A stretch of 64,000 bases of DNA from Epithemia pelagica (Eukaryota; Bacillariophyta; Bacillariophyceae; Surirellales; Surirellaceae). The notes beneath the pieces are model-generated. The model was not told the DNA's origin. It saw nothing but the letters and a program-made list of their open reading frames with translations, and made no database searches. Every line of letters starts with the position of its first letter. Position 1 is the first letter of the stretch. The position numbers were made by a program, and so were the translations under genes. This document shows, piece after piece, positions 10,008 through 20,925 of this stretch. The stretch lies in contig OX337230.1 in assembly GCA_946965045.2 (NCBI GenBank), forward strand, positions 372,001 through 436,000, written 5' to 3'.

Positions 10008-10631
10008 TCACAATTGGGTTTTGACACAGCCAATCCTTGCATCTTGGAATACTATACGAGCTACAAGCCTTGTCTTTGCTTGTAGGATTTTCAAGTCGGA
10101 AGCGGCGGATAATCTCTGATTTGTAGTCATCTGCGGTGGGAAGCAAAGCTGTCTTGCCCTTTGCATTTTATAGTCTTCATCCACTTTCGGGTCACACCAA
10201 CCCTTGTTGTTTGTGTGAACCTTCAGCCCCATACACATGGCCAGGAGTACTTTGTTCCTGAGCTCAGGTTGGGTCTCTTTCAGATTCTTGCGAGCATCAC
10301 ACTCCCTCTCAGCTTCATCACAAACAGAGTCGGAGTCACCTTGATTGCCTTGTTCTTTGTTCCTGAGCTCAGGTTGGGTCTCTTTCAGATTCTTGCGAGC
10401 ATCACACTCCCTCTCAGCTTCATCACCATCAGAGTCGGAGTCACCTTGGTTGCCTTGTTCTTGTTGAAACCGGCCAAGTACTGGCGTGGTGAACATCAAG
10501 TCAGAGGGAGATGATGTAGAACCCAATGTTGCCTGGGTTGCGGTTGGGCCATGTGGTCTACTAAGTCTTGAGGTCTGTTCTCTTGATTCCTCTGTCTCTA
10601 GAGAATCTGTCAAATGATCTGTGTCACTCAT
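10008..10631 (-). CDS. Hypothetical ORF carried inside the Harbinger-like element
   Basis: 207 residues from ATG 10631 (codons upstream lack an ATG). It is hydrophilic, rich in Ser, Thr, Glu and Asp, with no DDE catalytic triad. Two perfect-frame copies of a 35-residue unit (NQGDSDS...DEAERECDARKNLKE...PELRNK) reflect a 105-bp tandem duplication at 10251-10460. The ORF lies wholly between the terminal repeats, so it is either a decayed accessory gene of the transposon or a captured host fragment. I recognise no family; whether it is expressed is unknown. Confidence 0.4.
   Translation of the reverse strand: MSDTDHLTDSLETEESREQTSRLSRPHGPTATQATLGSTSSPSDLMFTTPVLGRFQQEQGNQGDSDSDGDEAERECDARKNLKETQPELRNKEQGNQGDSDSVCDEAERECDARKNLKETQPELRNKVLLAMCMGLKVHTNNKGWCDPKVDEDYKMQRARQLCFPPQMTTNQRLSAASDLKILQAKTRLVARIVFQDARIGCVKTQL
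10251..10460. repeat. 105-bp tandem duplication
   Basis: The sequence beginning tttgttcctgagctcagg at 10251 repeats at 10356, nearly identical over 105 bp and in frame with the minus-strand ORF. Confidence 0.9.
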
Positions 10632-10868
10632 TTTCTTTTGTTGCAAACAATAGTGGAAGTATCCTTCAATGCTTTCTGCCTTCCGGAGGATCTTTTTTCC
10701 GGTGCTGTTGGTGCTCGGAGGGAAGTGGGAACAGTGGGGCTCTTTGGAAACCTCGAAACTCGAAACTCGATTTCAGAATCTTGGCAAGGTCGTTGGGGGA
10801 TTGCCAAGATTTGGGGGATTCGAGGTTGTGTTTTCGAGTTTTCAAGGGGACCATAACCTATTGGCTCA

Positions 10869-10927
10869 ACCTCAAAACTCGAAACTCGATTTCAGAACTC
10901 AAAAACACATTCCGTGGACACAGGCCC
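10869..10927 (-). repeat. Right terminal inverted repeat of Harbinger-like element
   Basis: Inverted partner of 9725-9783, with a TAA duplication directly outside at 10928-10930. Confidence 0.9.
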
Positions 10928-10930
10928 TAA

Positions 10931-12481
10931 AAGACCAAAGACCTTCGTGCAAGATCCTGAATTCTCATCCTGAAACAATAAATGATCCGTTCATCCTTCA
11001 GCGTTCAGCGAGCACATCATCTACCATTCATTCCAGACCACAGCTCCCCCGTTAGTGTATAGATAGCCTAACTAGCCAGATGCACAGCTGGACACTGGAC
11101 ACGGAGCACTGATTGATAAACCGGCAAAATTCGTCTCTTGACAGTGGCTCTGTGATAAGCTATCGGATATGGAATACAAGCTGAAAAGTGCGGTCAAGAA
11201 GATGCTCGGTATAGCTTTAAGATTTGCTTGCCCTCAGATTTATGAATTCTCGAATCGACTTCCAGGTTCCAGGGTTACATGTTACATTCAGGATTCAGGA
11301 TTCAGGGCTCCTTTGAAGCAAGATCAATTTTATTCGTCAGAAGACTTCCGTTGAGAGTTTTTTGAAACTCAATTGAAGAGTTGAGAATTGAAGATCCCCC
11401 ACCATCAAAGCCCAGCCGCAAGGAATCAGGAATAGGACATACGACCACGAACTAGGAGCTAGCTAGGAGCTAGCTAGGAGTACTCATTACTCGTACAGAG
11501 TAGTAAGAATAAACCACCATACGAGTACTCGTCATTCGTCGTGTCTGCTCTCCCATCTCCATCTAAATCTAACATCTAACGTCTAATACGTGATCAAATG
11601 GTTTGATTTTGATGTTTCAAGCTTCAAGAGTGAATTGACGCCGCGTTGAATCATGCTTAGACTCATAGCAATACGGCTTATCGAGTCAACACATAATGGC
11701 TGATATCGTTTTGCCTATCGCTCAGGCACCTAGATTAATCAAACATATCTTTCTACCTATTCGTGATCCAATCGCCAAGTAGTCTAGAGGATATGGATAT
11801 GATGGTGTATCGGTCCTCAGTATCAAACTATTCGATATCTGATAGAGGGAAACTGGTCGGATACGGAGACTCGGAGTCTCCGGATGGAGTCTCCGGATGA
11901 TAAGTGTTTTAGTTTTTCCTGTGTTTCCTTTCCCTTCCTTGGTCGTTGACAGATCACGGTCGAACGTCCGCAATCCGCAATCCGCAACGGGTCGGCTAGG
12001 TCTTGGCTCCACACTTCACGATACCAATCATCCAACGACTAAGAAGGGAAGAACACAAAGAACACAACCCATCTCTGACACTTTTTATACGCTCCCAAAT
12101 TATAATTGAAATCTCCTCGGGGGAAACTTTCCAGTAAAAGGAGGAGTAAAGACGGAATGACCAATGACCATCGCCAAATGATAGTTCGCAAGTCTCTCTG
12201 CAATCTGCAATGCGCACGAAACAAACCAGAACAATCAGACCGATTCTGCATTGCCACGGTATAGAGTGTACTCGTAGCACTCGCTGATCACTGATTGATC
12301 ACAGTTTAGCTCATATTATAATTAATAGGAGTACAAAAATTGGGGATGCACCCACATTGACATTGCCCACACACGATCACTATCGACTATCGACAGGAGA
12401 TTATCACACGCTGTCAATTGACTTGAGCGCAAACGGAACTTTGGACCTTGACCTCCTTCACCACATGCTCCTTTGTTGGCC
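10931..12481. other. Gene-poor intergenic DNA
   Basis: 1.5 kb without a credible gene. Short palindromic words (gagctagctaggagctagctagg near 11455, tgatcactgattgatcacag near 12286) and paired gagtctccggatg motifs (11871-11898) occur. Promoter and 5' UTR of the DUF6824 gene must lie at its right end. Confidence 0.5.
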
Positions 12482-14872
12482 ATGATGAACAAGAAATCGA
12501 CACAAGAGGACGAAGACGATAAGCTTCTTTCGTCTGCCGAGGCCATGATGACAATGGGCGAAGGTTACTCGGTTTCTGCGCAACAGAAAATAGATATGCA
12601 TTCTAAGGCGCAAGAGGAAGGTAAAAAACGAGAAAACAAAGCACATAAAAGCATCCTTCTTCGCCGGAAAGAAGAGGAGGAAGCTGCAGCTTCGGCAGAA
12701 GTGGCTTCCACTCATAAGGAAAAGAACATTGTAAACAAGTGGAGCAACAATAGCGAGATTATCAGCAAACAAAAGAGCGGCCTTGGTAGCCCCAGCAGCA
12801 GTAAAAAGTCCATACAAGAAGATAAAAATGAAGCAGGTGCTGACGGAGGTATTGCAGTTCCTCGCGATAGCGATATCTTATCGGGAAGAGGCAAGTATGT
12901 GAATAGCCATCCAGGAAATGTTCGCTTTCGAGCCCTCGTGACAAAGCACAAAGTCGCCTATGTCTCGTGCCCCAAGCCTCAAAAGACTGCCTATGCTGAA
13001 CTGATTGTACACGAATTGCATCAAGAAGGAGCACGCTTTTTGAAGCAACGAGAGCCTTCCAAGAAAGACGTGGCGGCGACATCCAATAGCAGTGATAACA
13101 AGGGCCAGCTGAGCACTCATAAGCCTTCGCCGCATATGAAATGGTACGAATTGGATTTGAAGCAGGCATTGCTCAAGACTCGGCAGGCATTGCGTGAAGG
13201 GGCACCTCAAATTACTGAGCAGTTGCAGAACCATAACGAAGATGGAGTAAGTCGAGGGAGTAGCAGTGGAGAGGAAGAAGAAGTGGAAGTGGATGAGGAA
13301 AGTGAAGGAGGTAATGAACAAAGAAGAGCTAAGTTAAAAGGAGTTCCTTCTCCAGTGGAAAAGGGGTTATTCAAACGACCAGCTGGTTCTTTCCCCCCTG
13401 GTATGGAGTCTCGAGGCTTCAAGAGAGCTGCGCTCGATGCGCTCTCCTTCGATGCGTCAACTTCCTCCCTGCTTCGTCGCCACCAGCAGCATAATCCAAA
13501 TCAGTATGCGTTGAGAGCCAGTCCATCGACAGCCATGATTCTTTCCGCTTCTTCATCATCTCCAGAAGCATCGGCTGTGGCACGTATTTTGGCACAGCAG
13601 CAGCAACAGCAGCATTCGTTGTTGCAGCAACCACAAGCACCGCACCATCGCCAACTTCCTCCACAACTTCCCCTACCTCAAGGCCAGCACAATGCATCGT
13701 CTTCCTCTACAGGCCCTCCAAGTTCGTCACCCGCGCTTCTCTCAAGATCTGTGATTGGAGACTCAATGCCCATTTCCTCATCAAATCTGGGTTCGTCCCT
13801 CATGACGTCCGGTGCGGTTGTGGGTGGTCCCTCAACCACGCCGGTCCTTTACAGCGGAGCAGGTACCTCCAGTGTACTCTCTAGCTATCCAGGCGCTCAT
13901 CAAGCCTTGCCACATTCCCAGTTGCTGCAACAAGCGCAAACGTCCTCTTCGCCCGCTTCAGTGCTGCTGTCCTCGTCTCATCCGGGTGCAGTCTTAGCCG
14001 AGTCGCATCCTCCTCAGCAGTCAACGATCTTCCTTAATTCAGGAGCACCGGGTCCAAGTCATTCAGCTTCCGAAACGGCTCTCTTGGCCGCTCAAGCGGG
14101 TAACTCGGCAGAGATTCTGCTAGGTGGTCCTGGACAGCATGCTGCTGTAGCCCAGCCACTTCTCCACCAAACACAGTTGCAACCTGTTGCTAACGGTGCT
14201 TCTTCTGCATTTACCTCAGCGCCAGGTTCCACCCAGCTATCTAGCCTTTTACTACCGAGCCACGGTGCGTCCTCACTAGCCGGTGGCCACGTTCTAACCA
14301 ATGAACCAAACACCGCAGCGTCTCCGGCTATCATGATGCTCCTTCAACAACAGCAAGAACAGGACCAGTTTCTTGTTTCAGAACGTAATCGGCTGTTGGC
14401 GCAACATCGTGATCCGCTCGCATTGCATCCATTCAACGGAAGTTCCATTTACCATTCCTTGACACCGCAGCAGCAACTACAGCTTCAAGGCGGCACAGAT
14501 CTCCAGTCTTCAGTTGTAGGCACGCCTTCATTGGGCGGAGTTACGACTGTCTTACCACCACAACAGCACTCTTTGTTGTCTCTCTCAGCTCTACCTGCTG
14601 GAACTCTCCCGGTTTCCTTAACGGCAGGGCCATCTTCTTCGGGGACGCTGCCCGTGCTTTCCACTTCTGCGTTGCCCTTGGTCCATAATATGAGAACTGT
14701 ACCGGGTAACAACCTTGAGCAGGCGGCAGCACGTTCCGATGAAGATCCTTCGTCACGATCTCCCAGGCATCCTTCTACAATGGACGATGCTTCGCAGAGG
14801 ACCTCGAACACGGACCGTTCCTCGTCTTCTTCGGGTCCTCGTCGTCGTAACCGCCGTCCTTCGAATCCATAA
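12482..14872 (+). CDS. DUF6824-domain protein with Gln/Ser/Pro-rich C-terminus
   Basis: 796 residues using ATG 12482 (a second ATG follows at 12485; the frame upstream has only TTG codons). Residues about 128-240 match the DUF6824 domain that is greatly expanded in diatoms: DSDILSGRGKYVNSHPGNVRFR, a KTAYAELIVHELHQEGARFLK segment and a closing Trp-containing helix with LLKTRQALREG. A lysine-rich stretch precedes it. The C-terminal 500 residues are low-complexity (poly-Gln, Ser/Pro, Leu-rich) and look disordered, like a transcription-factor activation region. The domain's biochemical role is not established; a nuclear regulatory role is inference. The protein ends in a basic PRRRNRRPSNP tail. 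Confidence 0.85.
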   Translation: MMNKKSTQEDEDDKLLSSAEAMMTMGEGYSVSAQQKIDMHSKAQEEGKKRENKAHKSILLRRKEEEEAAASAEVASTHKEKNIVNKWSNNSEIISKQKSGLGSPSSSKKSIQEDKNEAGADGGIAVPRDSDILSGRGKYVNSHPGNVRFRALVTKHKVAYVSCPKPQKTAYAELIVHELHQEGARFLKQREPSKKDVAATSNSSDNKGQLSTHKPSPHMKWYELDLKQALLKTRQALREGAPQITEQLQNHNEDGVSRGSSSGEEEEVEVDEESEGGNEQRRAKLKGVPSPVEKGLFKRPAGSFPPGMESRGFKRAALDALSFDASTSSLLRRHQQHNPNQYALRASPSTAMILSASSSSPEASAVARILAQQQQQQHSLLQQPQAPHHRQLPPQLPLPQGQHNASSSSTGPPSSSPALLSRSVIGDSMPISSSNLGSSLMTSGAVVGGPSTTPVLYSGAGTSSVLSSYPGAHQALPHSQLLQQAQTSSSPASVLLSSSHPGAVLAESHPPQQSTIFLNSGAPGPSHSASETALLAAQAGNSAEILLGGPGQHAAVAQPLLHQTQLQPVANGASSAFTSAPGSTQLSSLLLPSHGASSLAGGHVLTNEPNTAASPAIMMLLQQQQEQDQFLVSERNRLLAQHRDPLALHPFNGSSIYHSLTPQQQLQLQGGTDLQSSVVGTPSLGGVTTVLPPQQHSLLSLSALPAGTLPVSLTAGPSSSGTLPVLSTSALPLVHNMRTVPGNNLEQAAARSDEDPSSRSPRHPSTMDDASQRTSNTDRSSSSSGPRRRNRRPSNP

Positions 14873-15262
14873 TCCTTCATGTGTCATCTCTATCCACGCC
14901 ACACGTACACACTTACCACCAAAGATTTTGTTTATGGGTCATTTTTGTTCCTACGACTCTCCCATGAATGACAAATGTCTTGCCTCTTTTGTTTTTCTCT
15001 CTTGCTATAGCTTGCGCAACAATGAGGAAAAGAGAGAGGCAGACGTCATAAGGGGGAGGTTTTTTTCATTCATCGTTGCCCTATTTCCTTGGTCTCTGTA
15101 CGGATCCACTGGAATATTCCAACTACTACATGTCTACATATATAAGTATACAATCGGATTGTTTTTGGGTAACTGGAGTTTTAGGGATACACTCTTTGTG
15201 AGATAGCTATGCTAATGAAAGCGCAAGATTTGTTGATCACGCGGTCTTAGCGGTCCTTTGTT
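14873..15262. other. Convergent intergenic region
   Basis: 3' flanks of the DUF6824 gene (plus) and the tetraspan gene (minus) face each other over about 0.4 kb. No gene or clear poly(A) motif is visible. Confidence 0.5.
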
Positions 15263-15907
15263 TCACATCACTTCGGCGCTTGGAAATGCCATCGCAACAC
15301 GTTCGGATACACAGCAACAGGATTGTTCTTCCTGTCCCTGGTATGTGTCCTGTTGGAGGATTCCATTACGAACCTCCACGATGAACATGATGTGAGGGTA
15401 ACAAAAAAGAACCGGACAAGCCATGGCAAACCAATCTCTAAACATCAAGTACACCACTGCACGGGCAACCAATACGACGACATTGAGCGCCACCAACATC
15501 CCTTGAAAAGTCATGGCACCGAAGAGCGAAATGACGGCGGCCATGACATACATGAGCGTGAGTAACATGAATGCACCAATCTGAGTTTCCGCCTCTCTTG
15601 TTCGGATCATTAGACTGTCATCATTGACAGCAAAGGTGTAGTCATCGTTGGATTCCTCGTCTGATGCATACGTATGAGCGCGTTCCAGTCCATAGGTTTC
15701 CAGACTCAACATCAAGATTCCCGTCACAATCAAAAAGATGTCACACATGATGACTGCGCTTCTCATATCACAGCAACAGCCAAAACAGGAGTGGCCTCGT
15801 TTCACAGCACCAGCATTGGAATCATTGATATCCAATGCGGTGGCTGATTCCGCCGGAGAAGTAACATCCACGCAAACCACTTCATTGGAAGGTGTCTCGG
15901 AAGGCAT
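15263..15907 (-). CDS. Four-transmembrane Cys-rich membrane protein
   Basis: 214 residues from ATG 15907, which is preferred because longer readings start without ATG. An acidic, Ser/Thr-rich cytosolic-type N-terminus is followed by a Cys cluster (HSCFGCCCDMRSAV) directly before the first membrane helix. Four hydrophobic segments follow, at roughly residues 51-68, 107-127, 130-150 and 160-180, with an acidic loop (DEESNDDYTF) between the first and second. The Cys run beside the membrane could be palmitoylated (inference). The layout resembles small tetraspan proteins found in many diatom genomes, but I know no assigned function. It ends in a second CCC motif near the C-terminus. Confidence 0.7.
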   Translation of the reverse strand: MPSETPSNEVVCVDVTSPAESATALDINDSNAGAVKRGHSCFGCCCDMRSAVIMCDIFLIVTGILMLSLETYGLERAHTYASDEESNDDYTFAVNDDSLMIRTREAETQIGAFMLLTLMYVMAAVISLFGAMTFQGMLVALNVVVLVARAVVYLMFRDWFAMACPVLFCYPHIMFIVEVRNGILQQDTYQGQEEQSCCCVSERVAMAFPSAEVM

Positions 15908-16658
15908 TCTATGAGAAGAGATAATGATTAATCTCCAACAAGAGAGAAGAGCTTTCTGGTGCGTGCAAATCGCAAACAATGACAACACTTCATCTCAATC
16001 TCCCAGCAGTTGCAAGTGTCCAGACATGTGCCATGGTGTCGCTACTGGATGCGAGTCTCAAAAGGAGCAACGAGCAAATCGTGAATCGCGTTCGCGGTTG
16101 CGGCCATGGTTCAAAGTCGATCGTGCGTGCTCTTGATTCTTCTCGAACAATCATCATGCGACAACCGAGAACACCCATTACAATTACTGGATGCGAGCTT
16201 CGACTTGTCCCTTCCCTGTTCCATGGTCGAACCTGGAAGGAGTAACGGGTAACTGGTGAGTCGCATTCGCGGATGCGTCCAAGGTCCAATCGCACAACCG
16301 CGTGATCAAAACGAACACGATAGTTCGTGGTCTTGCTTCTTCTTCAAGACAGGCGTCAGGCGACGACACCCGACACAAACATCCAGCACCAAAAGTAATG
16401 AGGAACGATTCTTTGTTGTGGCGCTGTTACGGCCTTGGATTCTGGAAAAAGAATGGACGTTCCACCATGTCCACACCTTTTTGTTCGAGCGCAAGGGCCC
16501 TCACACCGTCCATCTGTCACATCTCAATGCTGGCTACCCCATTCGCGCTGCTGTCAATCGCACTCTCTATACTGAATACAAGATTTGAACTGGAAGCACC
16601 TCAGGACTCGAGTTTAGCGTCGTGTGGCCAGTTTTGTTGGTCCAGAATGTGCTTCCAC
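15908..16658. other. Intergenic region with a diverged direct repeat
   Basis: Upstream of the tetraspan gene and downstream of DUF819 copy 1. The phrase tactggatgcgag occurs near 16042 and 16186, each followed some way on by cattcgcgg/cgttcgcgg-like sequence, suggesting an old tandem duplication. No credible gene. Confidence 0.4.
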
Positions 16659-18491
16659 TCACGACGACGAAAACAGTGCATGATAGGCCAATCCCAAAAA
16701 GGTAGCCACGGCATAGCCCAAATTTCCCACCAAGAGACTGGGAACCTTGAGGGATTCCCATTGGGAGGCTTCGGCCAAGGCCACGGCCGTGGCGGGGCCC
16801 CCAATGGCGGCCGATGAGGCACAGAGCAAGCGAGGAATTTCCAGACTTTGAGCCACCAAAGAGGACGACGACGAGGAATGGGGTTGCTCCGTTTCGTTTT
16901 CATGGTCTGTGGTAGGATTCGCCAACACTAGGGAATGCAACTTGTACAGAGCCCATAAAATGCCTCCATGAATACTATACAAGAGGGTCAAAAAGAGTCC
17001 CAGGGGTACCACCGAAGCTCGGACCGATTCGGCCACGGCCAATCCCGGTGCACCAGCTGTGGAAAAGAATACATAGAGTGCGACCGTTCCCATGACTTGA
17101 GCTGCCGGTCGGACGTGGGCCATCCAGGCTTGTCGACAATTGCTGGCCACCAACACGGTCAACAAGGTACACAAGGGCAAGGATGCTGCGGCACCGCCAT
17201 TGCTGCTGCTGGCAAACAAGCCCGCACCCAATCGTTGACCGCCATAGAGGAGGGAAGCGGCCACAAAGAGTGTTGCCGTGATTTGTTCCACCGTAATCAT
17301 ACCCTTTTCATCGTCCTCATTGTCATCCTTCTCAGTGACGGCGAGGAGAGCTTCGTTCGGTTCCAACATGTCTGTATCCTCAGGAATCGTACTAGTGGAG
17401 ATATCTCCATTGGTCGATTCGTCTTTTGGCGTCACGGAGGAACCTGTCGTTGTTGTAGTAGTTGTAGTGTTGCTAGTACATGCGGATTCCGTTTCCAGTG
17501 CTAGCGGCAATTCGTTGGATTCAGAGTCCGCCAATGGCGTCGTCCTCGTTTGTTGTTCTTCTTGTTGTGGTTGAATTCCAGGATCGGCTCGTCCGGCGGC
17601 CAAGTAGGATGTCGCCGGAAAGTAAAGGAGGGCAAAGACATTGTCGACGCACAATCCAGCGGCAATGGCGGTGGGGGAGGCCTGTAAGGTACTGCACACG
17701 GCCATGTAATTGAGTCCTCCCCCAATATTCTTGGCCATGAGAGCGGCCGCCAAAATCAACCCTTGTCCTTGTGGCAAGGCCTGGGTCAAGGACGATCCCA
17801 CGACCCACCAACCGACCACACACGCCGTGACGGTTGCCACTGCGGCATAGACAAAGGAGAGGAGGAGCGATCCACACCGTGGTACAATGGTTTGTCGACG
17901 CAAATCGGCTCCCAACAACACGAGTGGCGTGGCCAATTGCAAGGCCAATTGTTGCAAGGTTCGAGAGGCTTCGGTGCCACCGGCTGGTACAATGCCAATA
18001 GTGGCCATGACAAAGGTCAAGGCCATGGCCGTGACGGGTGGACCCAACAATTGACCGACTCGGGTCTTTTCTCCCAACACTTGTGCCACGGCCGCACTCC
18101 CCAACAAGGCCATCCAATTGCCCCATCGATCGTTCGGGCCAATCAAGGAAAAGGAGGACGACGATTCGTCCAACACTTGCAAAACAGTCGAGGAGGAGGG
18201 TACCTGCCAAACTCCTCGTCGAAGAATGGGGTGCAACAAGGGCATGGTAAGACGGCCTGTTGGTCTTCTTCTTTGTGTGAGTGGCCTCCCATTCTGGAGG
18301 CGTAAATTCAAGTGTGGCGATCGCGGTTCGGACCACAGGGGCAATGGAGAGTGCCAAGACGACGCCAAGTGGCCAAACCCGGAAACAGGGTGAGGGATGA
18401 TGTACAACAATATACCGAGCAGTATCAGCAGTTGCACCGAAGGAAACCGTCCATTGGGAGACATTGAATACTTTGCAGTGAAACGCCGCAT
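16659..18491 (-). CDS. DUF819 family membrane protein, copy 1, putatively plastid-targeted
   Basis: 610 residues from ATG 18491 (a second ATG is at 18464). A hydrophobic leader (LLILLGILLYIIPHPVSG) is followed by Phe then a basic/Ser region. This resembles the diatom bipartite plastid presequence with its ASAFAP-type cleavage motif, so import into the plastid is inferred. The DUF819 body (YjcL-like integral membrane family, transport role unproven) starts near SLIGPNDRWGNWMALLG and contains RVGQLLGPPV, LALQLATPLVLLGADLR, LMAKNIGGGLNYMAVC and, near the C-terminus, ASSAAIGGPATAVALAEASQW and VPSLLVGNLGYA. A Thr/Ser/Glu-rich insert of about 80 residues splits the membrane domain into two bundles. 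Paralogue of 21998-24379. Confidence 0.85.
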   Translation of the reverse strand: MRRFTAKYSMSPNGRFPSVQLLILLGILLYIIPHPVSGFGHLASSWHSPLPLWSEPRSPHLNLRLQNGRPLTQRRRPTGRLTMPLLHPILRRGVWQVPSSSTVLQVLDESSSSFSLIGPNDRWGNWMALLGSAAVAQVLGEKTRVGQLLGPPVTAMALTFVMATIGIVPAGGTEASRTLQQLALQLATPLVLLGADLRRQTIVPRCGSLLLSFVYAAVATVTACVVGWWVVGSSLTQALPQGQGLILAAALMAKNIGGGLNYMAVCSTLQASPTAIAAGLCVDNVFALLYFPATSYLAAGRADPGIQPQQEEQQTRTTPLADSESNELPLALETESACTSNTTTTTTTTGSSVTPKDESTNGDISTSTIPEDTDMLEPNEALLAVTEKDDNEDDEKGMITVEQITATLFVAASLLYGGQRLGAGLFASSSNGGAAASLPLCTLLTVLVASNCRQAWMAHVRPAAQVMGTVALYVFFSTAGAPGLAVAESVRASVVPLGLFLTLLYSIHGGILWALYKLHSLVLANPTTDHENETEQPHSSSSSSLVAQSLEIPRLLCASSAAIGGPATAVALAEASQWESLKVPSLLVGNLGYAVATFLGLAYHALFSSS

Positions 18492-20925
18492 GGTGGTTCT
18501 CTCGCGTAGGTCTTTCTGACACAGGAGAGGACAACGCTTCGGGTCCTGTGGTGTGTTATCAACCAACAATCGTATCAATGTTGGATTGGACACGAATCCA
18601 GAAACTCTTCACTCTTGCTCAATTCTAATCAACGTTCAATCTATGACCAAAGGCCTTTTTTCTATATTCTCAACTCTTGTTCAGTCTCTGTCGCTCTCTG
18701 TTGGTGTCCAGAGGAGGATAAAGACCACACACACATTGTGGCATGTCTCATTGGCACTTGCCTGTCAAGGAAACAAAGCGCGAGCGAAAAAGATTCGTGG
18801 CTCCCAAAAGATTCCTCCATTTAAGAGCGACCCACATGCGCTACAAAGGATGCGGTCGCGGAATATAAACGGCTTCCGGGTGTGTAAACTTTTCTGTCAA
18901 ATCTCCTCACTTGGTAATAGGCAGGTAACAGGTAAGCCACCATCATCTTGTAATTGCGTCTCGACTGGATCCAAACACAACCGCAACAAGAGGGCGGACC
19001 ACGGATGCCTTTGCACTTCTTGCACAGAGACGCAACAATAGAACAGGACACATCGCCCTGTTACAACTTCACGATCCACCTTCCGGTCAAATTTCAGTCC
19101 CACACGCCTGTACCGACCCTGCATAACACTGGTTGCTTGGTCGTGCGTACAAGACCCCTTCTTACTTCTTACACGCAAGGTGAAGGGCTTGAGGGGGCTT
19201 TTCACAAAGTGATCTCTTGATCGAACCTACTCCTCTACAACTCTAACAGCCAAAAGATGATGATGTTGTAGGAATACATTCGAATTTTTTGTATCTAACG
19301 GCTAGAACCTAGGTAGAATATTCCGCAGCTTGCTTGTACTCCTAGAACCGAAAGGACATGGGAAGATTATTCGAAACAGCATTTGTGCAGCTCTTTCTCT
19401 CTAAGGAAGGACAACCCATGAATGAGATCGTCAGTATGGTTGGCGAAAGGAGGAACTGCCTCTTTTCGCACAAGAACTACCGTGCCTAGAGGTAGGAAGT
19501 CGACATGGCATAGCAAGTGCACCTGTTCACGAGGCAACATGGATGCTCTTTCGTGGGAATCGACGTCTACACATACATGGATCGCGAAGTAGCATGCTCC
19601 ACATGGTTGCTTTGGATGGCTCATTCTCGCAAATGAGTATTCGCAGAGTTGCAAGGAGAATGGTCGCGCAGTGTTGCAAGGAAAATGGTCGATTGTTCGT
19701 GTTGTTTCCTTTGCTTTTCGAGACACAATCCAAAAGCCCATGAGAGTGAGTGAGCTGATCCTCCATACACCAATATGTATAAAAAAGAACTGGAGGCAAC
19801 ACGAACTGTACGTCTCACGTATAAAACAGTTTACGGTTTGTTTGTTGTGGAAAGAGCTGGTTGGGACAAGATCTGTCCTTTCCACATAATGAGAACACTT
19901 GCATTCATCAACACCCTTCATATACCCATCCATCTACAATACAATGCCAATGATTGAGCTCGACCAGCAAAAAAATCGGTTCTTCATGTCCAAGTAGAAC
20001 AAAGACAAAAAGGAACGAGACAGACATCTTGTAAACCTTGGTTGTGACTCCACTCAGAAACCAAGAGATCGTGGCGTGAATGAGAACCTTTCAGAATTCC
20101 TTTCTCCCCTAAGTTGTCCATACTCGTAGTCACCTGGGCCTCCCTTCAATGGGATGGAACTTGGCGTCTCGGCTTGGTTGTGGCGCAAAATATGGGAGCA
20201 TCTGATTATTGGTTTTGTCCATTATTTTTTGTCATTCGCCATTCGCATTATCTTGTCTTCTCATTTGCATCCATTGACAATCGGCAAGGTCATTGTCTTC
20301 TCATTTGCAACAACGGACATCAGACTTTGTGGGGACGTTGTATGTTCCATCCTGTGAATCGGCCCAGTCGATTGCTTTTGGTTTGATCGTATCTGGTTGG
20401 GGCTATGTCTTCTAATTCTGATTTCAATTGACCCGTTGAAGAAGGAGTCCTTCCCAACCAAAAATGAGAACTTGCCGTAGAAAATACCAGGCGATCGTAT
20501 GTCATTTTATATGGAAAACTCACGTTAAATCATTGAGTTTGACATCCATTACAAACGAGAAGATCGCTAGATAGTTAAAAATGTGTTGGGTGATATTTTG
20601 AATGTTCCGTACAATTCTCGTCTCTTTCAAAGTTCGAATTTGTCTCACTTTTTGACGAACGATGCCGTACTGATCGTTAAAAACTCACCTCAACCAAACG
20701 ACAAGAGACAACCAAGGACAAACGGATGGCAAGAACAATAACAAGAAGAAATGAGACAACCGACACCAAACGAGTTCTCATTTGGTTCCCAAACCAAGCC
20801 CAAGACGAAACACATTATGGATTGGAGGATCTCACACAACCACTCATAAAAATTGACGGGCCGCAAACCCAAACGCAAACACACACAATCGTTTCTCTCT
20901 TGCCACTCCAAAATCGATCCACACA
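18492..20925. other. Intergenic region between DUF819 copy 1 and the globin gene
   Basis: 2.4 kb with no well-supported gene. The longest ORF (minus, 19367-19933, 188 codons with ATG) is Cys/His-rich, lacks recognisable motifs and overlaps several equally long plus-strand readings. A short direct repeat ttgtcttctcatttgca occurs near 20251 and 20294. Confidence 0.5.

Larger units (their letters stand above)
9725..10927. mobile_element. PIF/Harbinger-like non-autonomous DNA transposon with TAA target duplication
   Basis: A 59-bp left terminal repeat (9725-9783, starting GGCCCTGTGTCCACGG) is matched by the reverse complement of the right end (10869-10927, starting GGGCCTGTGTCCACGG) at about 56 of 59 positions. 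Both ends are flanked by the trinucleotide TAA (9722-9724 and 10928-10930). G-rich terminal repeats beginning GG with 3-bp TAA/TTA duplications are the hallmark of the PIF/Harbinger superfamily. A further partial copy of the terminal motif (cgaaactcgaaactcgattt) lies subterminally at about 10752-10780. The 1203-bp body has no DDE transposase, only a 207-codon minus-strand ORF. Confidence 0.85.

Noticed and set aside
10752-10868. Internal copy of the Harbinger end as the true right terminus
   Set aside because: It is only a partial match and lacks TAA outside; the end at 10927 has both.
19367-19933. 188-codon minus-strand ORF with ATG
   Set aside because: No motif, erratic composition and competing ORFs of similar length on the other strand.
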